64,000 bases of DNA from Gordius sp. MW1 (taxonomy: Eukaryota > Nematomorpha > Gordioida > Gordea > Gordiidae): NCBI GenBank assembly GCA_964036665.1, contig OZ038530.1, forward strand, positions 11,852,001-11,916,000, given 5' to 3'. Position numbers and translations under genes: made by a program. The notes under the pieces were generated by a model, which was given only the letters and a program-made list of their open reading frames with translations, was not told the origin of the DNA and did no database searches. Position 1 is the stretch's first letter. Each line of letters starts with the position of its first letter. This document shows, in pieces, positions 35,301 to 46,665 of the stretch.

Positions 35301-37903
35301 TTCAGAGAATTAATATAATCCTCCAACCAAACGTTTGAAAGGGTGAAGTATGTCTTTTCTTTGCTTTCATAGTTGTAAACCACAAAATCTAAAAAATGGA
35401 AAAATGAAAAACAAAATAAATGACAAGTAATCTCAGCTACACTTTAAAATTCAATTAATAATTATAAAATGGATCTAATTATAACAACCACATCCAATTT
35501 ATATGGTTAATAATACATTTAATTTCAAACCCAAATCTTTGGCAATGAAAAGCTTATCTGAAGGTAGACAATAAAATATTTTTTTAATTCATCAATTCCT
35601 GTAGCATTAACAAAATCCAAGCTACACCCATGCTTATTTTTAAGTTGAGATTGGAATTAGAGGGACCAGGGCAATAATGATTACGGAAGGGGCAAAATGA
35701 TAATTTTTAGATATTTAACCATAATTATATTACATTACATTTTAAAGCATTTTTAAGTTTAAATAGGCTTCCCCCTGGGTACACCCATGCATAAACACTT
35801 AGCTTTATCTACTTATTTATGATAAATAACAAAGTAATAACATCAATAAAAAGATGTAAAACAGTCTTTAAAAATTACCTTTTATAAATGTAATATCAAC
35901 ATGTAGGCACATTTAACCACAACACAAACGACACAAATCTACAAACAAGGGTAAGTGTCATACTGTTTCGCTCTAGTTGATGCCGAACAATGATATAATC
36001 ATTAGCAGTCATTGCCACATCACAGGGTTGGAGCTGTTGGTGAGATGGTATCTTGTTTATGTATTTGTCATTAGCATTGAAGAGGGAATGCAGTGAGATT
36101 CTGCACTTGAGATTTCCGTCATAATCATTAATTTCAGCAAGATCAGGTCCCCTCAAAAGTAGGAATGAACTTAAATTTAAAAATTAAATGTCAAATTTAA
36201 TTTAAAAAAATATATATTTATAAATTGGTACAATTTATATAAAAAAATTATAATTCTTACCAAGTATTAAAAATTATATGGTAAAAACTTTCAAAATTAG
36301 AGGCCATTGCAGAATCATTTATTAATTGGCAAAATGTTACTGAGTATTTTTATGTAAACCCCAAAAAAGGCTCATTTAATATATATATTTTAAGTAATAA
36401 TATATATGGAACATACTTGATATTTTGCATAATAAATTTTGTAGAGTAAGTAGGGCCTAATTCAGCTACTAAAGGTATGGCAAAGTTAGGAAGTCTAAAT
36501 GCGAGTTAAGTAAAGCTACTTCAATAATATAATTAACTTGTATATATAAAGATGATAAGATGTTATTAGTATTAAATGATCAAAATCTAATGAACATTTA
36601 AATATATCATCTTGAACATCATATAATTGTGCATCGGCAAGTTCAGTTTCATTTGTATCATAAATGTTGATAGAAAATTGTTTGGGAGTGAGCAACATGA
36701 ATTTAATTTTTTTGTACTCCATGACTCTAAATTTATAATTAACACATTTTAATTGTAAAATACTTGTTTTTAATAAATCCTTTAGAAATATTTCCACCTA
36801 TTTCAAGTAAAAACGTATTACACAAGGGTGACCAGGTAAAATTAAATGCATTTCCAGCACTAATGCCTTTGGCAAAGTTGTATTTATTAACTTCTGAATC
36901 ATTTAGATATGTCAAACTGTATGATTTATGGGTATGAATTGATTGGTCACAATACATTCTGTTCAATATGCTTATAAGCTCTATGGGTTGGTGCAAACCA
37001 AAGAATGTCATATGATTTTCTTCAAAAAAACTTGTAGTGAAAAAATTGGGTGTCCACTTTATTTCATATGACAAGCTGTAAATGTCATTTATAGTAACAT
37101 CTTGCATATAAATTAATTCAAGTTTTGAATTTGTTGCAGATTTATAAGATATGACTTTATTAATTTTTTTTTGTGATACACATAAAACCAAATAAACCTG
37201 ATGTAGATTCAAAAATTTAATATCACAGAAAACTATTGCCGACTCAAATATTTTAAGCTTAAAATTCATAGGTTAATGTTGAAATTAATTGTATACTTTA
37301 GAAAATGTTGATGCAACTGACAAATCATATAGGCATAAGAAATTTTGCTTCACAAAGTATATGTATTGAGCATCAAAAAATCCCACAAACTTCAAAGGTG
37401 TTTCTTAACAAGTTTTAGTTATGGAATATGTGTTGAAAACCGTACCTGCATTTTCAATGATGCTTACAAGAGAATATTTATTGGACCATAATTTCAAATA
37501 GCCATCTTCACCACCTTCAAAAATCAAAAAACAAATTATAAAATTAACCTGTGATAAATAACGGCAGATCCATGCTCCATTTGCAAGATAAGGCCATATT
37601 ATCAAAGATCTTCAGCTCTTTTAGCAACGTCCCATTTTCATTAATTACAATAAAATATCCATTTGATAAAGTTAGACCAATTTTGCATTCTGCATTATTG
37701 TTTAAATAGGAATAGATTATGTCAAATGATGTAGGGTATGCATTTTGGTCAATGCCTATATCTATAGTTTGAAATGGAATTGAATTAAATGTCCCAAATT
37801 TTTTCCTAAAAAATTTGTACAATATAATTCTTCCAACTCCTCCTGCAATAAAGCTTTCCCCGTCGATATAAAACAAAAGTGTTATTTCTATATTTAAATC
37901 CAT
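32340..37903 (-). CDS. IFT80: IFT80, intraflagellar transport complex B subunit, with a large insertion
   Basis: Eleven exons on the minus strand: 37903-37549, 37514-37446, 37403-37297, 37257-36764, 36726-36538, 36494-36417, 36169-35964, 35388-34518, 33860-33515, 33069-32944, 32555-32340; phases close to give 1018 residues (human 777). IFT80 is a peripheral IFT-B subunit with two WD40 propellers and a C-terminal helical repeat, needed to build cilia. Telling segments: GGEDGYLKLWS; FAFN-like AFNFTWSPLCNTFLLEIGGN; CSL-like KCSLDFDHLILITS; NDYIIVRHQLERNNFVVYNY; KLAYSALKRLDKLIYLKRLE; NRALKLAQQYPEWL. They follow the IFT80 order throughout. Exon 8 adds roughly 240 Ser/Thr/Asn-rich residues in the second propeller. 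The first five introns are 34-43 nt. The ATG at 37903 is the first after an in-frame TAG. The sequence is highly divergent, so the name rests on collinearity. Confidence 0.86.
32610..32760. mobile_element. MITE family A, copy 5, last IFT80 intron
   Basis: Ends CATGAGCGTAGCCAGG and GGCTACGCCCATG, exact 8-bp duplication ATTGATTA (32602-32609, 32761-32768). Confidence 0.93.
35648..35789. mobile_element. MITE family A, copy 6, rearranged, IFT80 intron 7
   Basis: The interior (GGCAATAATGATTACGG) and right end (GTACACCCATG) are present, but the left end is not the usual inverted end. A CTACACCCATG word in direct orientation lies at 35624, suggesting an old rearrangement. Confidence 0.7.
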
Positions 37904-37991
37904 TAAAAGTTTTGTTCGCTAGATTCATGCAGGTGAAAAAAATGAACAGATGATCTATCTAAAGCAGTTACATACAAAACATCGCGTTTTA

Positions 37992-39974
37992 AATTGGTGA
38001 ATTATCCATAACTTACAGCGTTTACCTCAACTTTTGCACTTCGTGTTCTTCTCCTGCACACTAGTAGGGGAGAAAAGGGGTAATCAATCATAGCGTCTAA
38101 CATGTATCGCTCATTCCTTCTCTCCCCTTCGCATGTAACACACTCCTTCCCCAACCTTCATGTTATTTTGCAACTCATACACCATATTTTGCACTTTTTT
38201 ATTAAATGGTTGTTTTTTGTATAAATTAGTGAATTTTTTTTTCAAATTTTTTTAGAATATAGTTTTAATTAATTAAAGTTAAATTTTTTTAATGATTAAT
38301 TTTTTTAATTCAAAGTTTATTCAGCCTTAAAAATATTTCCTGGACGAAAATCTAATTTCACAAATTCTTTCCGTCTCCTTATTTGGCATGTGGCATGTAC
38401 CTCACCCCTTTGTTACTGTGAAATGTGTTTTGGGAACTCTTGCAACTGACCCTGCGCCTTTCATAATTTTTTTTTCCGTCTAAATTTGTTCATTATTTTG
38501 GTATTTTTAAAATGATGGATCAGCAAACTCGAAAATTGGCAATAAAGCTTAGCCAAGATGGAAAATCCTATGTTGAAATCGCAAAATTACTAGATATATC
38601 GCGGTTTCAAGCAATGAGAACTGTTAAAATTTTTTACGAAGAAGGGAGAGATTACGCCAAAAAGTGTGCTGAGCGACAAAAATAATTAGATGTACCACAT
38701 GTCAATTTCATCTTTGATGAAATTGACAAAAATTGTTCGCTGTCCCTAAAAGATTGAAAAAATAAAGGATAAATACAATCTCGATGTTTGTCCTACTACA
38801 ATCGCCCGGGAAATAAAAGGTTTCCATTATTCATTTAAGCGCATAGCAATGATTCCTGAAAGGCGCAATGATGAAGACGTTATTAATAAAAGACGGCAAT
38901 ATATGCAAGAGTTTTGCCGTTTTTTAGCCCTCGATCTTAACATTATATTCATGGATGAAACGGGGTTCAATGTATCGATGAGGGCTATTTATGGAAGGGC
39001 GGCTACTAACGAAAGAGCAATAAAGAAGGTTAAAGCCCTTAAAAGCCGAAATTTAAGCATGTGCTGTGCAATAACAAAGGAAGAATTAATTTATTACAAA
39101 ATTTTAAACGATGCCTACAATAGCGCTAAATTTAACGACTTTTTAATAGAATTATTCGAATACCTATCGAATAAAAATATTCAAAACTGCATTATCGTAA
39201 TGAACAATGTTCCATTCCACATTCCCTGTTAGTAAAAAATACCTTAGCAGCTTTTGGTCATAAAGCTTTATATTTACCACCATATTCCCCTTTTTAAATC
39301 CTATAGAGGAGGTCTTTAGCAAATTGAAGTTCATCGTTAGAAAAGGCGAACCTCAAAATGAGAGGGATTTATTAACACTGGTAGAAAATTCTAAATCCGA
39401 GGTAATTTAATTTTACATATGTATATACATTAGTACATTAATCGTTAGATTACTTCAGAAGATTGTCGAAACTATTTTTCCCATGTGAAAACATATATTG
39501 ACCCGTGTTTGAATAATGAAAATATTGATTATTAAATTTTACATGCATTTTATTTGTTTTATATACATATATGCATATTTTATTGTATTTTACAATAATT
39601 TTTCGACAATAAACGTATACATGACAAAATTTAATTTTTAAGGTTGAATAAACTTTAAATTAAAAAAATTAATCATTAAAAAAATTTAAGTTAAATTAAT
39701 TAAAACTATATTTAAAAAAAATTTGAAAAAAAAATTCACTAATTTATACAAAAAACAACCATTTTATAAAAAAGTGCAAAATATGGTGTATGAGTTGCAA
39801 AATAACATGGAAGGTTGGGGAAGGAGTGTGTTACATGCGAAGGGGAGAGAAGGAATGAGCGATACATGTTAGACGCTATGATTGATTACCCCTTTTCTCC
39901 CCTACTAGTGTGCAGGAGAAGAACACGAAGTGCAAAAGTTGAGGTAAACGCTGTATATATAATTCACCAATTCA
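37992..39974 (+). mobile_element. Tc1/mariner-superfamily element with about 335-bp inverted ends
   Basis: Inverted arms of roughly 335 bp run from 37992 to about 38331 and from about 39640 to 39974; they are nearly identical (for example CAGCGTTTACCTCAAC near 38016 and its complement ending 39953). The outermost shared word is AATTGGTGAATTAT; flanking TA dinucleotides fit the TA target of this superfamily, although the very ends differ by about 2 nt. Between the arms lies a decayed transposase. The left end is 89 bp upstream of the IFT80 start codon, so the insertion sits in its promoter or 5' UTR. Confidence 0.85.
38512..39410 (+). pseudogene. Tc1/mariner-type transposase, broken
   Basis: The N-terminus has a helix-turn-helix region (KLSQDGKSYVEIAKLLDISR). 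The DDE core shows FMDETGFN (first Asp), then IVMNNVPFH where the second catalytic Asp is replaced by Asn, then, after a frameshift, LYLPPYSPF and a NPIEEVFSKLK-like segment with the third acidic residue. Stops occur after about 58 codons and near 39231. The copy therefore cannot encode an active enzyme. DD34E/DD34D-like spacing was not measured. Confidence 0.85.
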
Positions 39975-40002
39975 TAACACAGGTGGCAATTAAAGAATGT
40001 AT

Positions 40003-40159
40003 ATGGGCGTAGCCAGGTGTGCACCCCCTAAATTACAAGAAAAAAAAATTTTAATGCAAAAACTTTAAAAAATTAAAAATATTTATGTTTTGCCCCCTTC
40101 TAATTGAACTTTTAAACGTTTTGCCCCCCCCCCCTAATTCTAAACCTGACTACGCCCAT
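40003..40159. mobile_element. MITE family A, copy 7
   Basis: Ends ATGGGCGTAGCCAGG and GACTACGCCCAT, exact 8-bp duplication GAATGTAT (39995-40002, 40160-40167). It lies 28 bp outside the mariner-type element. Confidence 0.92.
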
Positions 40160-40329
40160 GAATGTATTATAAATAATCATAAGATACCTCATAAGTTTTG
40201 CATCTTCTAGGCAAAACAAACCACATATTAGATGTCCTCTCAATATTTTATAAATTCTTATCAGCATAAATTTATACGAAGTGCCATTTTATAAGACAAT
40301 TTCGGAGATATAGCGTATCATCCTCTTCT

Positions 40330-41157
40330 TTTCATGACTGTTTATCACCTAGGCTGGTGATTAGTCCTTTCAAAATTAATTTCTATTGTTTCCATATACA
40401 CAGATTTTAATTTATTTTGTGCATTTGCTTTCCAGCAAAATATATCTTCCCACTTCCCTTCGAAGTAGCTCTCGTCTCATCTCTTGACATGGCCATACCA
40501 TCTTAGACTGTTTGTGCCAGCTTTATCTTCATAGATGTTATACCAAAATTTCTCCTTATTTCTTTATTTTTTTAAGTTCTTTTTTACTTACTGCTAGCAT
40601 TCATCTTAGCAATCTCATCTCCATGCACGCAAGTGTTTCTCTTCCCTCTTACTTATAGCCCATAATTCTTAGCTATACATAATTGTTGGCTATATGATGG
40701 ACCTATATGTGTACTTTTAAGTCTTGTTAAGATCTTTTTGTCACACAGAACGCCTGTTAAATCTCTCCATTTAAACTATCCGATATTTATCCTCGCTTGG
40801 ATTTATTTATCCATTCCTCTATCCCCTTGAAGTGTTGATACTAGATATTTGAAGGAGTCCATACTTTTAAGTTCCCATTCGTCTAATAAAATGAACCTAA
40901 TTTTCATCTGATTTAAACTTGGTCGAGATGTATTCTTTTTTTTCAATTTAACCTGTGACCACTTTCTTTTATTGCGTTTACCTATCTATTTACAGTATTA
41001 GCCAATTCTTGTTGACTTTTGGCACAGAGGATTATATCGTCAGCAAAAATCATTGTTTAAGGAGCTTCCTCACGCGGATCCTTTATAATATTACCCTTTA
41101 ACGTATGAATATGAAGGGGCTAAGAGCTGAACCATAATGGAATCCACTTATGATAAC
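40330..41157 (-). pseudogene. LINE reverse transcriptase, 3' half (split from 55090-55375)
   Basis: Read on the minus strand: SGFHYGSALSPF, then MIFADDIILCAKSQQELANT with the catalytic FADD box, later FKYLVSTLQGDRGMDK, INIG, and a degraded LRWYGHV region. This is the order of non-LTR retrotransposon ORF2 C-termini. Several stops are present. The upstream half of the palm lies 13.9 kb away at 55090-55375. Confidence 0.85.
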
Positions 41158-41336
41158 TAGTGATGCGGAAAAACCGAGAAAAATCTCAGTCCGAGACGAG
41201 AATTGGAAAAATTAAGTCGAGATCGAGATGAGAATCTTTACCTCGAGACGAGATTTTATCAGCGAGATCTCGGCTTTAATTTTTATTTTTTATTGAGACA
41301 AAATTTAGCTAATTAAGAATTTTTATTTTATGAGAT

Positions 41337-41573
41337 TATCGTATCCGAAGATACGAGGATATCTTCCCCCCCCCCCATGTTCTTTTATAAAAAAAAGGCC
41401 GCCGCTCACTATACGTGGTACGTATGTTACTTTTTCTTTCCCCCATGCCCCCTGACAAAAAAGGTTAATTGATTGTAACATCTGTGTACTGAATATATAC
41501 GTAAAACTTTATTCCTTTACATTTAATTTCTAGTACGCGTATGTTATCCCCCCCCGACGCGCTTATACGTATT
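41337..41573. repeat. Segment B of a 1.26 kb tandem duplication, first copy
   Basis: About 237 bp starting TATCGTATCCGAAGATACGA, closely matching 52943-53183. Its normal continuation (segment X) is displaced to 51924 by the 10.35 kb insertion. Confidence 0.88.
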
Positions 41574-42262
41574 AATTGCTATGCAATTTATGGGCTCGTT
41601 TTTTGGTGTCCGTCCGTCTGTCCGTCCGTCCGTTACCCTCCCTATCTATTTGCATTGGGTATATTAGGTTATCGCTTTTTTAAATTAATGCATGAGAAAG
41701 AGGTGCCCCACCCCTCATCTCTATCTCCCTCGCTTTCGGGCGGGGTCGGGTTTTATATAATAAACATAAATAAAAGTTGTTTACTTTTAATTGCTATGGA
41801 GTGGAGGAGATGGAGAAAGGGAGAGAGATCATCCCTCAACCCCGCTTTACCGCTCGACAACCCAATAATAGGTTATGTTGTCGTGACCTTGATAACTATA
41901 AAATACAACTAACCATAAAGCTTACCCCTTCACTCCCTCTCTCCCCCTTTATGACGCATATTAATTCCATCTTGTTTACTTGCTATGCAATTTATTTCAA
42001 ATTCTATATCCATTAATAAAGTAAGTTTTAATTATTTTTATTATTAATAACTTGCTATTTTTATTATTTGTTCATGATTGTTTCTTGCATGTGCTAGTGT
42101 TTAGGCTTTCAACATTAATATTCTTTCAAATCCATTTTTACACATTGAATTATTTATTTTAAAGATAACTATTTTTGTTTTTTTGTGTTCTTGCATAAAA
42201 TTAGGTTTTGTCTTTCATTTATCTACTATATATTGCCTACTTATTTTATATTGCTTTTTTTT

Positions 42263-43210
42263 CAATGGTTAGTACCAATTGTATATATTTTGCATGTAGT
42301 TTGATTTCAACCATCATTTACAATTTTTTGATATATCACCTGTAAACTTATTATGAATTTATTGGCCAGGTTCTGATTCCTTTAAGCAATTTTGAAAATT
42401 ATGAAACTTCTACCACCCTGTAAGTGATTATTTTAATTTCTGTTTATCAACAATGTATTGTTGAAAATGAAATAATCATTAAATTAGGCAGATTAAATTT
42501 TTCTTATTTAGTATGTAATTAGACATATCTTTTGGCCAAATAGTTAAAATTGAAAGATTTTCAATGGTTAGGACCAATCATTGTATATATTTTGCATGTA
42601 GTTTGATTTCAACCATCATTTACAATTTTTTGATATATCACCTGTAAATTTATTACGAATTTATTGGCCAGGTTCTGATTCCTTTAAGCAATTTTGAAGA
42701 TTATGAAACTCCTACCACCCTGTAAGTGATTATTTTAATTTCTGTTTATCAACAGTGTATTGTTGAAAATGATATAATCATTAAGTTAGGCAGATTAAAT
42801 TTTTCCTATTTATTATGTAATTAGACATATTTTTGGCCAAATAGTTAAAATTGAAAGACAAAAGAGGATACAAATATGTAGTTAATAAATATTTCTAAAT
42901 TATTTTTATTTATTCTCAAATGTATTTCTTTTTTTGGCCAAATAGTTAAAATTGAAAGACAAAAGAGGATACAAATAGGTTCTGGTTCCTTTAAGCAATT
43001 TTGAAGATTATGAAACTTCTACCACCCTGTGAGTGATTATTTTAATTTCTGTTTATCAACAGTGTATTGTTGAAAATGATATAATCATTAAGTTAGGCAG
43101 ATTAAATTTTTCCTATTTATTATGTAATTAGACATATTTTTGGCCAAATAGTTAAAATTGAAAGACAAAAGAGGATACAAATATGTAGTTAATATATTTC
43201 TAAATTATTT
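42263..43210. repeat. Tandem repeat of about 300 bp, roughly three copies
   Basis: Units begin near TTCAATGGTTAGTACCAA (42263) and TTCAATGGTTAGGACCAA (42561); a third, truncated unit begins near AGGTTCTGGTTCCTTTAAGC (42977). Shared words include GGCCAGGTTCTGATTCC and TTGGCCAAATAGTTAAAATT. No gene. Confidence 0.88.
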
Positions 43211-43769
43211 TTATTAATTGCTATGCAATTTATGTTTATTCTCAAATGTATTCCTTTACATTTTGCTCATTTTGGAAACTATTTGAAACGGCGTATAAAT
43301 TACACGTTAACCGATTATTATATGATGTTTTTTGTGTTTATTATATCTAAATTTTTTAATACTTTTAGATAATTAATGCGCCCATTTTTCCCCTCAATCA
43401 TTTAAATTCTTTGACATATTGCTAAAATATAACTAATATATTACCCTTTAACGCTCTTTTCAATGCAGATATATGATTACATCTTATTTCGTATAGATTA
43501 AAAATAAACATTCGGTAAGATGATATAAAATCCCTGCCAAAATTAAACAAGATATTAAGACGTGCCTATGAACCATTAATTTATAATTTTATAAAACATG
43601 CCCTACATTTTTAAAATCTTTAAAAAAATATTTATAGTATCTAAAAAACTAAGATTTCCAATCTTAACCTATCTGTAATGAATTTAACTTATAAATTTAG
43701 ATTTTACCTCATGATTTTTAAAAGTTCTCATTTACGGAGTTGCCTGTGCATTTTGATATCTAACCATGT

Positions 43770-43937
43770 TTTAGAAGATTATTACCCTCATATTCGATGT
43801 TTTGAATGGATAAATTTTCGGGAATTGTCGAGGGTGTTAAAAAGAAATTATAATTATTATAATAATATTTCGTCTTATTTAAGGACATCTTCGGATTAAA
43901 ATAAAATAGAATTACAAAATAAAATAAAATAATACAA
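43770..43937 (-). repeat. Penelope pseudo-LTR, left copy
   Basis: About 160 bp nearly identical to 46499-46665 and, inverted, to 48757-48895. Read on the minus strand it carries the 3' UTR and, at its outer end, a copy of the start of the coding region. Confidence 0.88.
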
Positions 43938-46616
43938 TTAAATCGAACGTTCTAAAGGGAGGTTAATATTATAATGTAAGAAAGGATACAGGTTCTCTTT
44001 ACCCATATCTTCATTGAGTGTTGGGTGTAATCTTCGAATGAGAAAGGACTCTAGGGTTTTTCTTTCAAAATAGGTCTCGGTGTTAACTAAAATGGTTGTT
44101 TTTAAATTGTTTCCGTGATTTAGTTGTAATAAATGATTTGAAACGGCGGTTAAATTTGCGTTTGAGCGATATAATGCCGCTAGATGTTCCTTGAATCGTG
44201 TATTAAAATCTCTTTTTGTTTCACCAATATAGAAATTATTGCAATCATTACAAGTTATCTTATATATTAAGTTGTTTGTAGTAGGAGATGATTGGTAATT
44301 ATTTTGTATAATATTTAGTAAAGATCTGTTGGGTTTCTGACTTATTATAATGTTGTTCATATTGTTGTTCCTTAAAATGTGTCTTATGTTTCTTATGAAA
44401 CTATAAGGTATATATTGATGGTGTGGAAATGTTATAAAAACTTTATCACAAATAGTTTGCCTTATTTTTGGATTGTAACATTGATATAAAATATCACAAA
44501 ATAAGTGAAAGGGATATTTTAATAAGCTAAATGTTTCAAATAAATAAATGATTTCCTTATTTAATGCCTCGGGTGAGGATGATAGATTGATTGCCCTATT
44601 TAAAAGCCAACGTAAAGTATTAACTTTTAAATTAAAAGGTGTAAAACTATTAAAAGGAATATAATTGTATCGTGATTCGGTAGGTTTATGATAAACTTCG
44701 GTATGAAAAAAGTCCTGGTTTTTAGTAATTAAAATGTCTAAAAAAGGTAGACAGTGATGATTTTCTAGTTCGTATGTGAACTGAATATTGGGATGAAACG
44801 AATTTAATAAATTTAAAAATTGATTTAAATCATTGTCTATATCTAAATTCCAAATTGCAAATATGTCGTCAACATACCTGCTCCAAAAAGATGGGAAAAG
44901 TGGAGATTTTGATAATTCGTTTTCTAAGTGGCATAAATAAATGTTTGCCAAAACGGGAGCAATAGGCATGCCCATGGCACAGCCATCGATTTGATCATAA
45001 TTTTCCAAATTGAATTGAAAATTATTTTTCTTTGTACAAAACAATAATAGATCTTTAAAAACTTCCGAAGAAAATGGTAATGTCCCGTTTTCTTGTAACT
45101 TTGATATGCAAATATTGATTGTTTCGGATATAGGTATTTGTGTAAATAAGTTTTTAACATCAAAACTAATCATGTATGCATTGGTTGGAGGTTTGATTGA
45201 TCTGATACGTGATTTAAAATCAAGTGATTTTTTGATTGAGTATTTGTTTTTAGAGAGAGGTGATAAGAATTTTATTAAATACTTTGAGAGATTGTAATTG
45301 TATGCGTTGTAAGTTGACATGATAGGTCTTAGAGGTATATTGGGTTTGTGGATTTTAGGTAATCCGTATAATTGTGGGGTTCGAGAACATGAGGCTCTTA
45401 CTTAATTATATTCTTCCTTGGTTAAAAGATTTTTATGGAATAAACTAATTAAAACTTTATTCAATGCTTTTTCCCGTGTTTGTGTGGGGTCCTTATTTAA
45501 TTTAATAAAATGTGTTTCGTCATTTAAGATTGCTAACATTTTTGTCATGTAATCTTCCGAATTCATTAAAACAATTTTTCCACCTTTATCAGCTCTAGTG
45601 ATTTTTAAATCTTTGTTCATTTTGATATTCTTAATGATATTTGGATATATATTTTCTTTAGCACTTTGTTTTTGAGTTCTAATTTTATTCAACCTATGTC
45701 CTATGTGTGTGTTTAGGTCTTCAAAAATCTTGTTATTATCCGGTTGTGTTTGTTTTATTGTTTGTAATAATTTTTCCACACTGTTTATGGTTTGAGTTAG
45801 TGGAAAGGTTTTATTTTGTTTAAAACTAAATTTGGGACCTAGGTTTAGGAGGTCAATTGTCTTTTCATCTAATAAGTGACTTGAAAGGTTAATATATTTA
45901 TCAAAATTATGAGAATCAGCTTGTTTTGAGTTTTCCACAATAGGGCATGAGTTTGAATTAGCATTAATGGTGCGTAATGTCGGGGAAAGGTTATTAGTAT
46001 TATATGATTTATTTTGAAATTGTAAAAGATTTTGAAGTGAACTTTCTTTGGTAGTATGTTGAATTTTCTTAATGTTAGATGTTGTTTGTTTTGAAAAGAG
46101 ATTTTTTAATTTGTTCTTTAGTTTTTGAGTTATATTATACATGAGGTTAAACGACAAAATATTTATATTTGTGTTTATAAAGTTATATAGTTTGCAATGG
46201 CATGTGTTCAATAGTTGACATCTTAATGCTAGAATATCATTAAGACGCTTTTTATTTTGATTCTTATGATATGTTATTTCTGATAAAATAAATTTAATTT
46301 TAAACTTATGAATAAGTTTTTCGTTAAATTCATGCTTATTAAGTTTGATATGGTTAATAAAATTTGGAATAAGATTGTTACCTAGACAGGTTGTTAAGAA
46401 TACTATCTTATTTACGGTGCGATGGAATTTTGTGTGGAGGTTTAATAATCGATAAGAAATTTTAATTAAATTCTTCCCGTAAGAATATGATAAATATTTT
46501 AGAAGATTTTTACCCTCATATTCGATGTTTTGAATGGATAAATTTTCGGGAATTGTCGAGGGTGTTAAAAAGAAATTATAATTATTATAATAATATTTCG
46601 TCCTATTTAAGGACAT
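43938..46616 (-). pseudogene. Penelope-like reverse transcriptase with GIY-YIG endonuclease, one in-frame stop
   Basis: A reading frame of 893 codons on the minus strand broken by a single TAA (after LTKEEYN, near 45402). N-terminal third: basic, Asn/Lys-rich. Then the Penelope-type motifs: ITRADKGGKIVLMN, stop, QLYGLPKIHKPNIPLRPI, ISFDVKNLFTQIP, CAMGMPIAPVLANIYL and the catalytic YVDDIFAIW. At the C-terminus is a GIY-YIG nuclease: LIYKITCNDCNNFYIGETKR, the Arg in TRFKEH, and Glu in LESFLIRRLHPTLNED. Penelope-like elements use this nuclease to nick the target and prime reverse transcription. Length and motif order are typical. With only one stop this copy is young, and the stop could be recent or a sequencing difference. 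Confidence 0.93.
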
Positions 46617-46665
46617 CTTCGGATTAAAATAAAATAGAATTACAAAATAAAATAAAATAATACAA
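46499..46665 (-). repeat. Penelope pseudo-LTR, middle copy
   Basis: Simultaneously the 5' end of the long copy (including its first 39 codons) and the 3' UTR of the neighbouring truncated copy. Differs from 43770-43937 at only a few positions. Confidence 0.88.

Noticed and set aside
36261-36339. Extra IFT80 exon (TFCQLINDSAMASNFESFYH)
   Set aside because: Its phase does not fit either neighbour, and direct joining of 36494-36417 to 36169-35964 is in phase and collinear with IFT80.
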